A stretch of 64,000 nucleotides of DNA from Mycolicibacterium sp. BiH015. Lineage in GTDB: Bacteria > Actinomycetota > Actinomycetes > Mycobacteriales > Mycobacteriaceae. Where the stretch lies: NCBI RefSeq assembly GCF_027706845.1, contig NZ_JAQGCZ010000001.1:248001-312000 (forward strand). The letters run 5' to 3'. The notes under the pieces were generated by a model that made no database searches, was not told the origin of the DNA, and saw only the letters and a program-made list of their open reading frames with translations. Made by a program: the position numbers and the translations under genes. Shown here piece after piece: positions 26,297-34,882 of the stretch. The first letter of the stretch is position 1, and each line of letters begins with the position of its first letter.

Positions 26297-26729
26297 GGAC
26301 CGAGCCCCCGGAATGCATCTGCACCGCGGCGTTGACGTTCGCTTTCCTGTCCTCGCCTTCGCCCCGTTCGGCCGCCTTCTTGCGCTTCTTGACGACCTTG
26401 CTCACCGCACCGTCGAACTTGGAGCCCAGGGGGAACCCGAGGTATTGCGTCAGGAAGACCGCCATCTCCTTGAGCTCGTCACCGGTCATCTCGTCGTTGT
26501 GCAGCGCCGCGTTCGCCTGAATCTCGGCGAGCGCATCGTTGCCGAGCGCGGCCACCGCGGTCAGCGTCATGATGCGCTTGTCCCGCATCGACAGCCCGGG
26601 CCTGGTCCAGATGGTGCCGAAGAGGTGATCCACGGTGAGGTCGAAGAACGGATCGCCCTCGATGTTGGGCATCTCCCAGCCATAGACCTCGTTCATCTTC
26701 TCCAGGCCCTTGCGGCGCAGCTCATCCAT
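26286..26729 (-). CDS. Carboxymuconolactone decarboxylase-like protein
   Basis: A 147-aa CMD-like protein: MDELRRKGLEKMNEVYGWEM, then HLFGTIWTRPGLSMRDKRIMTL and AAVAALGNDALAEIQANAAL (parts), the all-helical CMD fold. There are no cysteines at all, so it cannot be an AhpD-type peroxidase and is more likely the decarboxylase/hydrolase-like branch. Ortholog of Rv0771. A Lys-rich stretch KVVKKRKKAAERGEGEDRK extends the C-terminus beyond the domain. It starts 6 bases after the HIBADH stop. Confidence 0.88.
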   Translation of the reverse strand: MDELRRKGLEKMNEVYGWEMPNIEGDPFFDLTVDHLFGTIWTRPGLSMRDKRIMTLTAVAALGNDALAEIQANAALHNDEMTGDELKEMAVFLTQYLGFPLGSKFDGAVSKVVKKRKKAAERGEGEDRKANVNAAVQMHSGGSVHDE

Positions 26730-26735
26730 CGCTGA

Positions 26736-27596
26736 CTACTCCTTTGTCGTGGATGTCGTGTGGGGCACACCGAGTCCGGCGGCCAGGTCGCGCAGCGCGA
26801 TCTCGGCCAACGGCAGTTCGACACCGGTGGCCTCGCCGAGCCCGAGCGCCAGCTTCAGATCCTTCTCGGCCAGGCCACGGGTGTGGACGAACATGTTGTA
26901 CAGGAAATGATCCGGAGCAAGGGGTTTGGTGTCGTCGCGCACCATGATCGCACCGGGCCCGCCGCTTTGTGCATCGCTGTGCCGCACCACCCTGCCGAGC
27001 TTCTGCAGGTCGATACCGGACGCCTCGGCCAGCTTCTGCGCTTCGCACGCAGCGGTGAACCCGATGAAGGTCAGCATGTTGCGAGCGATCTTCATCTTGG
27101 TTCCCGCGCCCGGCTCCCCCGCGCGCACCACCATCGACGCCCACTTCTTGAAGACCGGCTTCACCCTGTCGTAGGCATGCTGGTCGGCGCCGACCATGAC
27201 CGCCAGCTCGCCCTTATCCGCGGCACCGGCTCCGCCGCTGACCGGTGCGTCGACGACGTGAATACCTTTCGGCGCCAGCTTTTCTGCGAGTTCAGCAGCG
27301 GTTCCCGGCTCGATGGTGGAGTGAATCGCGATGACAGTGCCCTCTACCGCGTGCTCGGCGAGCTGTCCGACGACGTCACGCACCTGCTCGTCGTTGAGCA
27401 CGGTGACGCTGATGACGTCGGCCGCAGCAACGTCGGCGATGTTGTCCGCCAGCGTCGCGCCCAGCTCGGCCAGCGGGGTCATCGCCTCGGTGCGGACGTC
27501 GAACACGATGAGGCCGCCCGGCCAGTCGACGAGCCGCTTCGCCATCGGTGCGCCCTGATTACCCAGACCGATGTACCCGAGCTTGAGCTCACTCAT
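26736..27596 (-). CDS. 3-hydroxyisobutyrate dehydrogenase-family oxidoreductase
   Basis: A 286-aa beta-hydroxyacid dehydrogenase: the NAD(P) motif GYIGLGNQGAPMAKRL (residues 6-21), substrate loop DAPVSGGAGAA and the catalytic Lys in GTKMKIARNML are all present. It oxidises a beta-hydroxy acid or reduces the semialdehyde; the true substrate is unknown. The start ATG at 27596 overlaps the SDR stop (ATGA). An upstream in-frame ATG at 27674 would run into the SDR gene and adds no conserved sequence. Ortholog of Rv0770. Confidence 0.92.
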   Translation of the reverse strand: MSELKLGYIGLGNQGAPMAKRLVDWPGGLIVFDVRTEAMTPLAELGATLADNIADVAAADVISVTVLNDEQVRDVVGQLAEHAVEGTVIAIHSTIEPGTAAELAEKLAPKGIHVVDAPVSGGAGAADKGELAVMVGADQHAYDRVKPVFKKWASMVVRAGEPGAGTKMKIARNMLTFIGFTAACEAQKLAEASGIDLQKLGRVVRHSDAQSGGPGAIMVRDDTKPLAPDHFLYNMFVHTRGLAEKDLKLALGLGEATGVELPLAEIALRDLAAGLGVPHTTSTTKE

Positions 27597-28354
27597 CTGA
27601 TGATCTGTCCGCCGTCGACATTGAAGATCTGACCCGTGACCCACTTGGCCTGGTCGGACAGCAGGAACAGGCACATGCCGACCAGGTCGTCGGTCTCACC
27701 CATGCGCGACAACGGGATTCCCTTGACGATGTCGGCCACCATCTCCTGGGGTGTCGTCGTGCGGTTCGCCTCGGTGTCGATGGGTCCGGGCGCGATCGCG
27801 TTGACCCTGATGTTCTGGCCGCCGAGTTCGGTGGCCAGCTGCTGGGTCAGGCTGTTGACACCGGCCTTGGCCAGACCGTAGAAGTTCGAGTACAGCCAGG
27901 CCGCCGTCGACGATTGGTTGACGATCGCACCCCCACCGCGCTTGGCCATCTTGCGGTACACCGCGCGGGTGCAGACCAGCGCACCGTCGAGATTCACGCT
28001 CATGAACTTCTTGTAGTAGTCCCAGTCGACGGTGATCAGGAAGTCGAGCTTCATGCCGCCGAAGATCGCGGCGTTGTTGACCAGGTAGTCGATACCACCG
28101 AACTCCGAGAGCGCCTGCGCTGCCATGTCCTTGGCGGAGTCGATGTCAGAGACGTCGACGCGCACGGCGAGGGCGTTGCCGCCCTCGGCCTTGATGCCGT
28201 CGGCGACCTTCTGGGCGCCCTCGGTGTTGATGTCGGCGACGACGACGGCCGCCCCCTCACGCGCGAGTGCCTCGGCGTACGCCTGACCGATGCCGCCGCC
28301 CGCGCCGGTGACGATCGCCACCTTGTCCTTGAACTGATCCCCGTACAGGGCCAT
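27593..28354 (-). CDS. Short-chain dehydrogenase/reductase
   Basis: A classical 253-aa SDR: cofactor motif TGAGGGIGQAYA, NNAA motif (LVNNAAIFGG), catalytic Ser in NQSSTAAW, Tyr and Lys in YGLAKAGVNSL, and a C-terminal GQIFNVDGGQIIR. It likely oxidises a secondary alcohol or reduces a ketone with NAD(P). Ortholog of Rv0769. It is the second gene of the operon, 11 bases after aldA and overlapping the next gene by four bases. Confidence 0.93.
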   Translation of the reverse strand: MALYGDQFKDKVAIVTGAGGGIGQAYAEALAREGAAVVVADINTEGAQKVADGIKAEGGNALAVRVDVSDIDSAKDMAAQALSEFGGIDYLVNNAAIFGGMKLDFLITVDWDYYKKFMSVNLDGALVCTRAVYRKMAKRGGGAIVNQSSTAAWLYSNFYGLAKAGVNSLTQQLATELGGQNIRVNAIAPGPIDTEANRTTTPQEMVADIVKGIPLSRMGETDDLVGMCLFLLSDQAKWVTGQIFNVDGGQIIR

Positions 28355-28365
28355 CGCTTTCCTTC

Positions 28366-29835
28366 CTAACCAGCTGCCGTCGCAATCGCCTTGATCTCGA
28401 GGTACTCCTCGAAACCCGCGAGCCCCATCTCCCGGCCGATGCCGGACTGCTTGTAGCCACCGAACGGCATGTCCGCCGAGTACCAGACGCCGCCGTTGAT
28501 GTTGACCGTGCCCACCCGCAACCGCGCCGCTACCGCATTGGCGCGCTCCAGATCCGGTGAGAACACCGTCCCCGACAGCCCGTACGGCGAGTCGTTGGCG
28601 ATCCGGACGGCGTCGTCGTCGCCGTCGTGAGCGATGACCGTCAGCACCGGTCCGAAGATCTCCTCGCGGGCCACCTTGGCGTTGTTATCGAGCCCGGCGA
28701 TGACCGTCGGCTCGATGAAGAAACCGGTGTCGCGGTCGGCGGGACTCCCGCCGCCGCAGGCGAACCGGCCACCTTCGGCGATCGCGGAATCGAGGTAGCC
28801 CTGAATCCGATCGCGTTGCCGAGCGGAGATCACCGGCCCGCAGATGGTGCCCGGGTTGGTGGGATCACCGGGCTTGAGGCCGCCCATGGTGGCAGCGGCA
28901 GCTTCCACGGCCGCGTCGTAGCTCGCCCTCGGTACCACCAGCCGCGTCGTGATGGCGCAACCCTGCCCGGCGTGCATCGATGCGGTGAAGGCCGCCATTG
29001 AGCACGCGCCGGCGAGATCGGCGTCGTCGAGCACCAGGAATGCCGACTTTCCACCGAGTTCGAGGAAGACTTTCTTCAGGGTGGCCGAGCCGTCGGCCAT
29101 CACCGCGCGGCCCGTGTTCGTCGAACCGGTGAACGAAACCATGTCCACGCGAGGATCTTTCGACAGCAGCGCGCCGACACCATGATCACTGGACGTGACG
29201 ATGTTGATCACACCGGCCGGGAAGTCGGTGTGCTCGGTGATCAGCTCCCCGAGCACCGCAGCCGCCCATGGGGTATCGGGAGCAGGCTTGAGTACCAACG
29301 TATTTCCCGCTGCGAGCGCCGGGCCGATCTTGGCGAGGTTGATCTGATGCGGGAAGTTCCACGGCGTGATGGCACCGACCACGCCGATCGCCTCGCGCGC
29401 CACGGTGCGCTGCGTCTTGATTCCCATCGGCGAGGCGATCCCGAGATCGGTGCTCCACTGGTAGGACTCGGCAGTGTCAGCGCAGAAGCTCAGATCCTCG
29501 ATGGGCCCCTCGAGCTGGGCCGCCGAGGTCAGCATGCGTGGCGCGCCCACTTCGGAAATAGTGAGATCCCGCAGATCCTCGACGTTCTTGCGCATCGCGT
29601 CCTGCAGCTGACGGATGCAACGCACACGCAGCTCGGTGTTGGTCGACCAGTCCGTCTCGTCGAAACTGCGGCGGGCCGCACCGATGGCGGCGCTCATATC
29701 GTCAGCGCTCGCATCCGCGGCCACCCCGAGGGTCTCCTCGGTCGCGGGATTGATGGTGGGAAACGTGCCCCCGCTTCCGGCCACCAGCTTGCCGTCGATG
29801 AGCAGCTTGCTGTCGCGATCGGCCAGGATTGCCAT
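28366..29835 (-). CDS. aldA: NAD-dependent aldehyde dehydrogenase
   Basis: A 489-aa ALDH-superfamily enzyme that converts an aldehyde to its acid. It shows the ALDH motifs PWNFPHQINLAK, FTGSTNTGRAVM, the catalytic Glu in LELGGKSAFLV, the catalytic Cys in HAGQGCAITTR and EEIFGPVLTV. The ATG at 29835 is set by a strong AGGAGG 5 bases upstream on the minus strand; an in-frame ATG at 29955 adds unrelated residues. First gene of the operon and orthologous to Rv0768. A TGGACA-N2-TGTCCG box lies 23 bases upstream of the start. Confidence 0.95.
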   Translation of the reverse strand: MAILADRDSKLLIDGKLVAGSGGTFPTINPATEETLGVAADASADDMSAAIGAARRSFDETDWSTNTELRVRCIRQLQDAMRKNVEDLRDLTISEVGAPRMLTSAAQLEGPIEDLSFCADTAESYQWSTDLGIASPMGIKTQRTVAREAIGVVGAITPWNFPHQINLAKIGPALAAGNTLVLKPAPDTPWAAAVLGELITEHTDFPAGVINIVTSSDHGVGALLSKDPRVDMVSFTGSTNTGRAVMADGSATLKKVFLELGGKSAFLVLDDADLAGACSMAAFTASMHAGQGCAITTRLVVPRASYDAAVEAAAATMGGLKPGDPTNPGTICGPVISARQRDRIQGYLDSAIAEGGRFACGGGSPADRDTGFFIEPTVIAGLDNNAKVAREEIFGPVLTVIAHDGDDDAVRIANDSPYGLSGTVFSPDLERANAVAARLRVGTVNINGGVWYSADMPFGGYKQSGIGREMGLAGFEEYLEIKAIATAAG

Positions 29836-29857
29836 CCGACCTCCTGTGTCTGATTCC

Positions 29858-29871
29858 TGGACAACTGTCCG
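29858..29871. promoter_or_regulatory. Candidate TetR operator, aldA side
   Basis: TGGACAACTGTCCG: arms TGGACA and TGTCC(G) around two bases. It lies 22 bases upstream of the aldA start. The same box (TGGACA-N2-TGTCCA) overlaps the start codon of the divergent TetR gene at 30003-30016, so both are probably sites for that regulator. Confidence 0.6.
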
Positions 29872-30002
29872 AAAGTATTCTTTGGAACCATAGCCGCAGA
29901 GATGCGCGGCAGGCAAGAACACCCTTTGATGCGGGCCAGAAAATCGCCGTGGCATGGAGTTTCATGGTTTAGCTTGCCTACTGAGCATGCCGTCCGATAA
30001 AT

Positions 30003-30016
30003 TGGACATGTGTCCA
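30003..30016. promoter_or_regulatory. Candidate TetR operator over its own start codon
   Basis: TGGACATGTGTCCA is an inverted repeat with 6-bp arms (TGGACA/TGTCCA) and a two-base spacer. It overlaps the GTG start of the TetR gene at 30010, an autorepressor position. A second copy lies near aldA at 29858-29871. Confidence 0.6.
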
Positions 30017-30606
30017 GTGATGCTGTTGCGGCGCTCACTCCTGAGTCGGGGCACCCGCCTCGCAACCGCCGCCAGGAAGAGACCTTCCGCAAGGTTCTCG
30101 CCGCCGGCCTGGAAATGCTGCGCGAGTCGTCCTACGCCGATCTGACAGTGCGTGCGGTCGCCGCGCGCGCCAAGGTCGCCCCGGCCACCGCGTACACGTA
30201 CTTCTCGTCGAAGAACCATCTGATCGCCGAGATCTACCTCGACCTCATGCAGAAGGTCGACTACTTCACCGATGTGAACGACAGCACGGCCACCCGAGTG
30301 GAGAAGACGTTGCGCACCATGGCGTTGACGCTGGCCGACGATCCCGAGGTCGCAGCCGCGTGCACGACGGCGCTGCTGTCGGGCAACGACACAACGGTGC
30401 GCACCGTGCGGGAGAAGATCGCCGGCGAGATCCACAAGCGCATCCGCGCGGCCGTCGGGCCCGATCCGGATCCTCGGACGCTGGCAGCACTCGAGATGAC
30501 GTTTTTCGGCGCGCTGGTCAACGCGGGCAGTGGCGCTTTCACATACCACCAGATCGCCGACCGTCTGAGCTACGTGGTCGGCCTCATCGTCGGGGAGGAC
30601 CGATGA
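30010..30606 (+). CDS. TetR regulator of the aldA/cyp123-cyp51 divergon
   Basis: A 198-aa TetR regulator. After RRQEETFRKVLAAGLEML the HTH is LTVRAVAARAKVAPATAYTYF (about residues 44-64); the C-terminal ligand domain has FFGALVNAGSGAFTYHQIADRL. The GTG at 30010 gives the conserved frame; no Shine-Dalgarno is obvious, so the mRNA may be leaderless. The TGA overlaps the cyp123 ATG (ATGA), so it heads the rightward operon. Ortholog of Rv0767c. Operator boxes on both sides suggest it controls both directions and itself. Confidence 0.9.
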   Translation: MSSDAVAALTPESGHPPRNRRQEETFRKVLAAGLEMLRESSYADLTVRAVAARAKVAPATAYTYFSSKNHLIAEIYLDLMQKVDYFTDVNDSTATRVEKTLRTMALTLADDPEVAAACTTALLSGNDTTVRTVREKIAGEIHKRIRAAVGPDPDPRTLAALEMTFFGALVNAGSGAFTYHQIADRLSYVVGLIVGEDR

Positions 30607-31811
30607 CAATTTCTGAGGTAGGGCTGGATCCCTACAATTACGACTTCCACGAGGACCCGTACCCGTACTACAAACGGCTCCGCGACGAGGCGCCGCTGTA
30701 CCGCAACGCCGAACTCGGATTCTGGGCACTGTCGCGCCACCGCGATGTGCAACAGGGCTTCCGCAACAGCACGACGCTGTCGAACAAGTTCGGCGTCTCG
30801 CTCGACCCGGCCTCGCGCGGACCACACGCGTCGAAGACGATGTCGTTCCTGGCCATGGACGATCCCGACCACCTGCGCTTGCGGACCCTGGTATCGAAAG
30901 GCTTCACTCCCAGGCGGATTCGCGAGCTTGAGCCGCGCGTGACCGAGATCGCTGTTCAGCACCTCGACACGATGCTGGAAATGGCCGGCACCGACGCGAC
31001 TGTCGACTATGTAGACGAGTTCGCGGGCAAGCTGCCGATGGACGTCATCTCCGAACTGATGGGGGTACCCGGGGCCGACCGGGTGCAGGTCCGCGCCTGG
31101 GCCGACGCGGTGATGCACCGCGAGGACGGCGTCACCGATGTGCCGGACTCGGCCATCGAAGCCTCGCTGAACCTGATCGTCTACTACCAGGAGATGGTCA
31201 AGGAGCGACGCAAGCAGCTCAGCGACGATCTGACCTCGGCGCTGCTGGAGGCCGAGATCGACGGGGACCGGCTCACCGACGACGAAATCATCGGCTTCAT
31301 GTTCCTGATGGTGATCGCCGGGAACGAGACCACCACGAAACTGCTTGCCAACGCCGCGTTCTGGGGCCACCGCAACCCCGACCAGCTGTCCCGGGTGTAT
31401 GACGATCTCGAGCGTGTGCCGCTGTGGGTCGAGGAGACGCTGCGCTTCGACACCTCCAGCCAGATCCTCGCCCGCACGGTGCAGGGCGAGTTGGAGCTCT
31501 ACGACACGGTGATCCCTGACGGCGACGTGTTGCTGCTCCTCCCAGGTTCTGCCCACCGCGACGAACGCGTCTTCGACAACCCCGATGACTTCGTCATCGG
31601 CCGCGAGATCGGTTCGAAACTCATGAGTTTCGGCAGCGGCGCCCACTTCTGCCTCGGCGCCCACCTGGCGCGCATGGAGGCACGGGTCGCGCTGGCCGAA
31701 TTGTTCAAGCGAATCCGCGGATACGAGGTCGACGAGGCCAACGCCGTCCGCGTCCACTCCAGCAATGTCCGCGGATTCGCTCACCTTCCGATTTCGGTGT
31801 CTCACCGATGA
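30603..31811 (+). CDS. cyp123: Cytochrome P450 CYP123
   Basis: A 402-aa P450, identical in length to CYP123 (Rv0766c). I-helix VIAGNETTTKLLANAAF, K-helix EETLRFDTSSQ (ExxR), heme loop SFGSGAHFCLGAHLARME with the Cys ligand. The N-terminus is YDFHEDPYPYYKRLRDEAPLY. The start overlaps the TetR stop. CYP123 has no settled physiological substrate; its place with cyp51, the ferredoxin and an alcohol dehydrogenase suggests oxidation of a sterol- or fatty acid-like molecule. Confidence 0.93.
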   Translation: MTISEVGLDPYNYDFHEDPYPYYKRLRDEAPLYRNAELGFWALSRHRDVQQGFRNSTTLSNKFGVSLDPASRGPHASKTMSFLAMDDPDHLRLRTLVSKGFTPRRIRELEPRVTEIAVQHLDTMLEMAGTDATVDYVDEFAGKLPMDVISELMGVPGADRVQVRAWADAVMHREDGVTDVPDSAIEASLNLIVYYQEMVKERRKQLSDDLTSALLEAEIDGDRLTDDEIIGFMFLMVIAGNETTTKLLANAAFWGHRNPDQLSRVYDDLERVPLWVEETLRFDTSSQILARTVQGELELYDTVIPDGDVLLLLPGSAHRDERVFDNPDDFVIGREIGSKLMSFGSGAHFCLGAHLARMEARVALAELFKRIRGYEVDEANAVRVHSSNVRGFAHLPISVSHR

Positions 31812-31847
31812 AGCCAATCTCCTCACAGGTCAGCTGAAAGGCCAGGC

Positions 31848-32672
31848 ATGCCACGCTTCGAACCATTGCCCGACCGTCGCCCCGCACTGGTCGCAGGCGC
31901 CTCCTCCGGAATCGGCGAGGCCACCGCGATCCGGCTCGCCCGCAACGGTTTTCCGGTTTCCCTCGGCGCTCGGCGAGTGGAGAAGCTCGACGAGATCGTC
32001 GCCAAGATCCGCGCCGACGGCGGCGAGGCCATCGCCGTGCACCTCGACGTCACCGATCCCGACTCGGTGAAAGCCGCCGTCGAGCAGACGACCTCCGAGC
32101 TCGGCGACATCGAGGTGCTCGTCGCCGGGGCGGGCGACACGTACTTCGGCAAGCTCGACAGCATCAGCACCGAGCAGTTCGAGTCGCAGGTACAGATCCA
32201 CCTCATCGGCGCCAACCGCGTCGCGACCGCGGTGTTGCCGGGCATGATCGAGCGCCAGCGCGGTGACCTGATCTTCGTGGGATCCGATGTGGCACTGCGC
32301 CAGCGGCCCCACATGGGCGCCTACGGCGCCGCCAAGGCCGCGCTCGTCGCGATGGTCACCAACTATCAGATGGAGCTCGAAGGCACCGGCGTGCGCGCGT
32401 CGATTGTGCACCCCGGCCCCACCAAGACGTCGATGGGCTGGAGCCTGCCCGCCGACTTGATCGGACCCGCCCTGGAGGACTGGGCCAAGTGGGGCCAGGC
32501 CCGTCACGACTACTTCCTGCGCGCGGACGATCTCGCCCGCGCCATCACCTTCGTCGCCGAAACCCCCCGCGGCGGATTCATCGCGAACATGGAGCTGCAG
32601 CCCGAAGCTCCGCTCGCGGCGACGAAAGAACGTCAACAGCTCAAAGTCGACGAGGAGGCTCTCAACCGATGA
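31848..32672 (+). CDS. Short-chain dehydrogenase/reductase between cyp123 and cyp51
   Basis: A 274-aa SDR: AGASSGIGEATAIRLA, VLVAGAGD (in place of NNAG), FVGSDVALRQ (Ser), and YGAAKAALVAM (Tyr-x3-Lys). GAAAGGCCAGGC before the ATG supplies the ribosome site. It is coupled by ATGA overlap to cyp51. Ortholog of Rv0765c. It probably handles the alcohol/ketone step of the P450 product; a sterol substrate is inference. Confidence 0.92.
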   Translation: MPRFEPLPDRRPALVAGASSGIGEATAIRLARNGFPVSLGARRVEKLDEIVAKIRADGGEAIAVHLDVTDPDSVKAAVEQTTSELGDIEVLVAGAGDTYFGKLDSISTEQFESQVQIHLIGANRVATAVLPGMIERQRGDLIFVGSDVALRQRPHMGAYGAAKAALVAMVTNYQMELEGTGVRASIVHPGPTKTSMGWSLPADLIGPALEDWAKWGQARHDYFLRADDLARAITFVAETPRGGFIANMELQPEAPLAATKERQQLKVDEEALNR

Positions 32673-34024
32673 CGACTGCCGTTGTGCCCCGGGTGTCCGG
32701 GGGCGAGGAAGAGCACGGACACCTCGAAGAGTTCCGCACCGACCCGATCGGGCTGATGAAACGCGTCCGCGAGGAGTGCGGGGACGTCGGTTGGTTTCAG
32801 CTCGCCGACAAGCAGGTGGTGATGCTGTCCGGTGCCGAGGCCAACGAGTTCTTCTTCCGGTCCAACGACAGCGAGCTCAACCAGGCCGAGGCCTACCCGT
32901 TCATGACCCCGATCTTCGGTGAGGGCGTGGTGTTCGACGCCGATCCGGAGCGCCGCGCCGAGATGCTGCACAACACCGCCCTACGTGGGGAGCAGATGAA
33001 GGGCCACGCGTCGACGATCGAGAACGAGGTCAAGAAGATCATCGCCGACTGGGGCGACGAAGGCGAGATCGAGTTGCTCGACTTCTTCTCCGAGCTGACG
33101 ATCTACACCTCGACGGCGTGCTTGATCGGCCTGAAGTTCCGGGAGCAACTCGACCGTCGCTTCGCCCACTACTACCACCAACTGGAACGCGGCACCGATC
33201 CGCTGTGCTACGTCGACCCCTACCTCGACATCGAGAGCTTCCGGATCCGCGACGAGTCACGCGTGAAACTCGTTGCGCTGGTTCAGGAGATCATGGATGG
33301 CCGAATCGCCAATCCGCCCAAAGGCAAGGAGGACCGCGACCTGCTCGACGTTCTGGTCTCCATCAAGGACGACGACGGCAACCCCCGGTTCACGGCCAAC
33401 GAAGTGACCGGCATGTTCATCTCGCTGATGTTCGCCGGACACCACACCAGCTCCGGCACGTCGGCGTGGACACTCATCGAACTGATCCGCCACGCCGACA
33501 CCTATGCCGAGGTGCGGGCCGAGCTCGACGAACTCTACGCCGACGGCCAGGAGGTCAGTTTCCATGCGCTGCGCCAAATTCCGAAGCTCGACAACGTCGT
33601 CAAAGAGACGCTGCGCCTGCACCCGCCGCTGATCATCCTGATGCGCGTCGCGCAGGACGAGTTCGAGGTGAAGGGCTTCCCGATCCACAAGGGCGACTTC
33701 GTCGCTGCATCGCCGGCGATCTCCAACCGGATCCCCGAGGACTTCCCCGATCCCGACGCATTCAAGCCGGACCGCTACAACAAGCCCGAACAGGCCGACA
33801 TCGCCAACCGGTGGACGTGGATCCCGTTCGGCGCGGGCAAGCACCGTTGCGTCGGAGCGGCGTTCGCCCAGATGCAGATCAAGGCGATCTTCTCGGTTCT
33901 CCTTCGCGAGTACGAGTTCGAGATGGCCCAGCCGCCGGAGAGCTACCACAACGACCACTCGAAGATGGTCGTGCAGCTGGCTCAGCCGGCGAAGGTCCGC
34001 TACCGCAAGCGCGTCAAGAACTGA
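32669..34024 (+). CDS. cyp51: Sterol 14-alpha-demethylase-family P450 CYP51
   Basis: A 451-aa P450 matching Rv0764c in length. CYP51 traits: AEAYPFMTPIFGEGVVFDA (B-C region), I-helix FAGHHTSSGTSAWTLIEL, K-helix KETLRLHPPLIILMR, and heme loop PFGAGKHRCVGAAFAQMQ. It demethylates C14 of lanosterol-type sterols in vitro; mycobacteria do not make sterols de novo, so the natural substrate is unresolved. The ATG overlaps the SDR stop, and the ferredoxin gene 15 bases downstream is its likely electron donor. Confidence 0.97.
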   Translation: MTTAVVPRVSGGEEEHGHLEEFRTDPIGLMKRVREECGDVGWFQLADKQVVMLSGAEANEFFFRSNDSELNQAEAYPFMTPIFGEGVVFDADPERRAEMLHNTALRGEQMKGHASTIENEVKKIIADWGDEGEIELLDFFSELTIYTSTACLIGLKFREQLDRRFAHYYHQLERGTDPLCYVDPYLDIESFRIRDESRVKLVALVQEIMDGRIANPPKGKEDRDLLDVLVSIKDDDGNPRFTANEVTGMFISLMFAGHHTSSGTSAWTLIELIRHADTYAEVRAELDELYADGQEVSFHALRQIPKLDNVVKETLRLHPPLIILMRVAQDEFEVKGFPIHKGDFVAASPAISNRIPEDFPDPDAFKPDRYNKPEQADIANRWTWIPFGAGKHRCVGAAFAQMQIKAIFSVLLREYEFEMAQPPESYHNDHSKMVVQLAQPAKVRYRKRVKN

Positions 34025-34246
<222 letters not shown>

Positions 34247-34249
34247 CCC

Positions 34250-34789
34250 ATGGCAACTCGCGAGCAACTCGAGGACTGGGTCCAGCGCTGGCTCAAGGCC
34301 AACCAGGACGCCGAGAAGGCCGGCGACTGGAAGCCGTTGGCGGAGTTCTACACCGACGACGCGACCTACGGTTGGAACATCGGGCCAAAAGAAGACGTGA
34401 TGTGCGTCAACAAGCAGGAGATCCGCGACGTCGCGCTGGGCCTGGAGATGGAAGGCCTGGAGAACTGGGTCTACGAGTACCAGAAGACGCTGATCGACGA
34501 GAAGCAGAACGAGATCGTCGGTTTCTGGAAGCAGATCGCCAACAAGAGCGACGGCACCCGCGACGAGATCTACGGCATCGGGGGCAGCTGGTTCCGCCTC
34601 AACGATCAGCTGCTGATCGAGTGGCAGCGGGACTTCTTCGACTTCGGCCACGTGCAGAAGGCGTTCATGAAACTCATCGAGTCGGGAGACCTCACCCCGA
34701 CGATGCAGAAGCGCATCGAGCGATCGTTGGCGGGCGAGAAACTGCCCGGCTACTACCCGATCGGCGAGGCGCCCGTCCCCATTTGGTGA
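34250..34789 (+). CDS. SnoaL/NTF2-like protein
   Basis: A 179-aa protein of the NTF2-like fold: MATREQLEDWVQRWLKANQDA, WKPLAEFYTDDATYGWNIG, then a barrel ending in LLIEWQRDFFDFGHVQ and a basic C-terminal extension. Such folds bind or isomerise steroids and polyketides. Matches Rv0762c. The substrate is unknown. It is in the cyp51-ferredoxin run, before a long inverted repeat and adhB. Confidence 0.85.
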   Translation: MATREQLEDWVQRWLKANQDAEKAGDWKPLAEFYTDDATYGWNIGPKEDVMCVNKQEIRDVALGLEMEGLENWVYEYQKTLIDEKQNEIVGFWKQIANKSDGTRDEIYGIGGSWFRLNDQLLIEWQRDFFDFGHVQKAFMKLIESGDLTPTMQKRIERSLAGEKLPGYYPIGEAPVPIW

Positions 34790-34832
34790 TCGCACCACCA
34801 AGCGGTTGCTTGGGGGTGCTGTGATGTGGCTA

Positions 34833-34868
34833 ACTAGAGCCTCTAGTCTTGAAACTAGAGGCTCTAGT
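34833..34868. promoter_or_regulatory. 15-bp perfect inverted repeat upstream of adhB
   Basis: ACTAGAGCCTCTAGT (34833-34847) and ACTAGAGGCTCTAGT (34854-34868) are perfect inverted arms round CTTGAA. Each arm is itself nearly palindromic (CTAGAG/CTCTAG), as expected of a double operator for a dimeric regulator. It lies 15 bases upstream of the adhB start and 44 bases after the preceding stop, so adhB may have its own promoter and repressor. An attenuating hairpin is the alternative. Confidence 0.65.
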
Positions 34869-34882
34869 CGAAAGCAGGAGAG

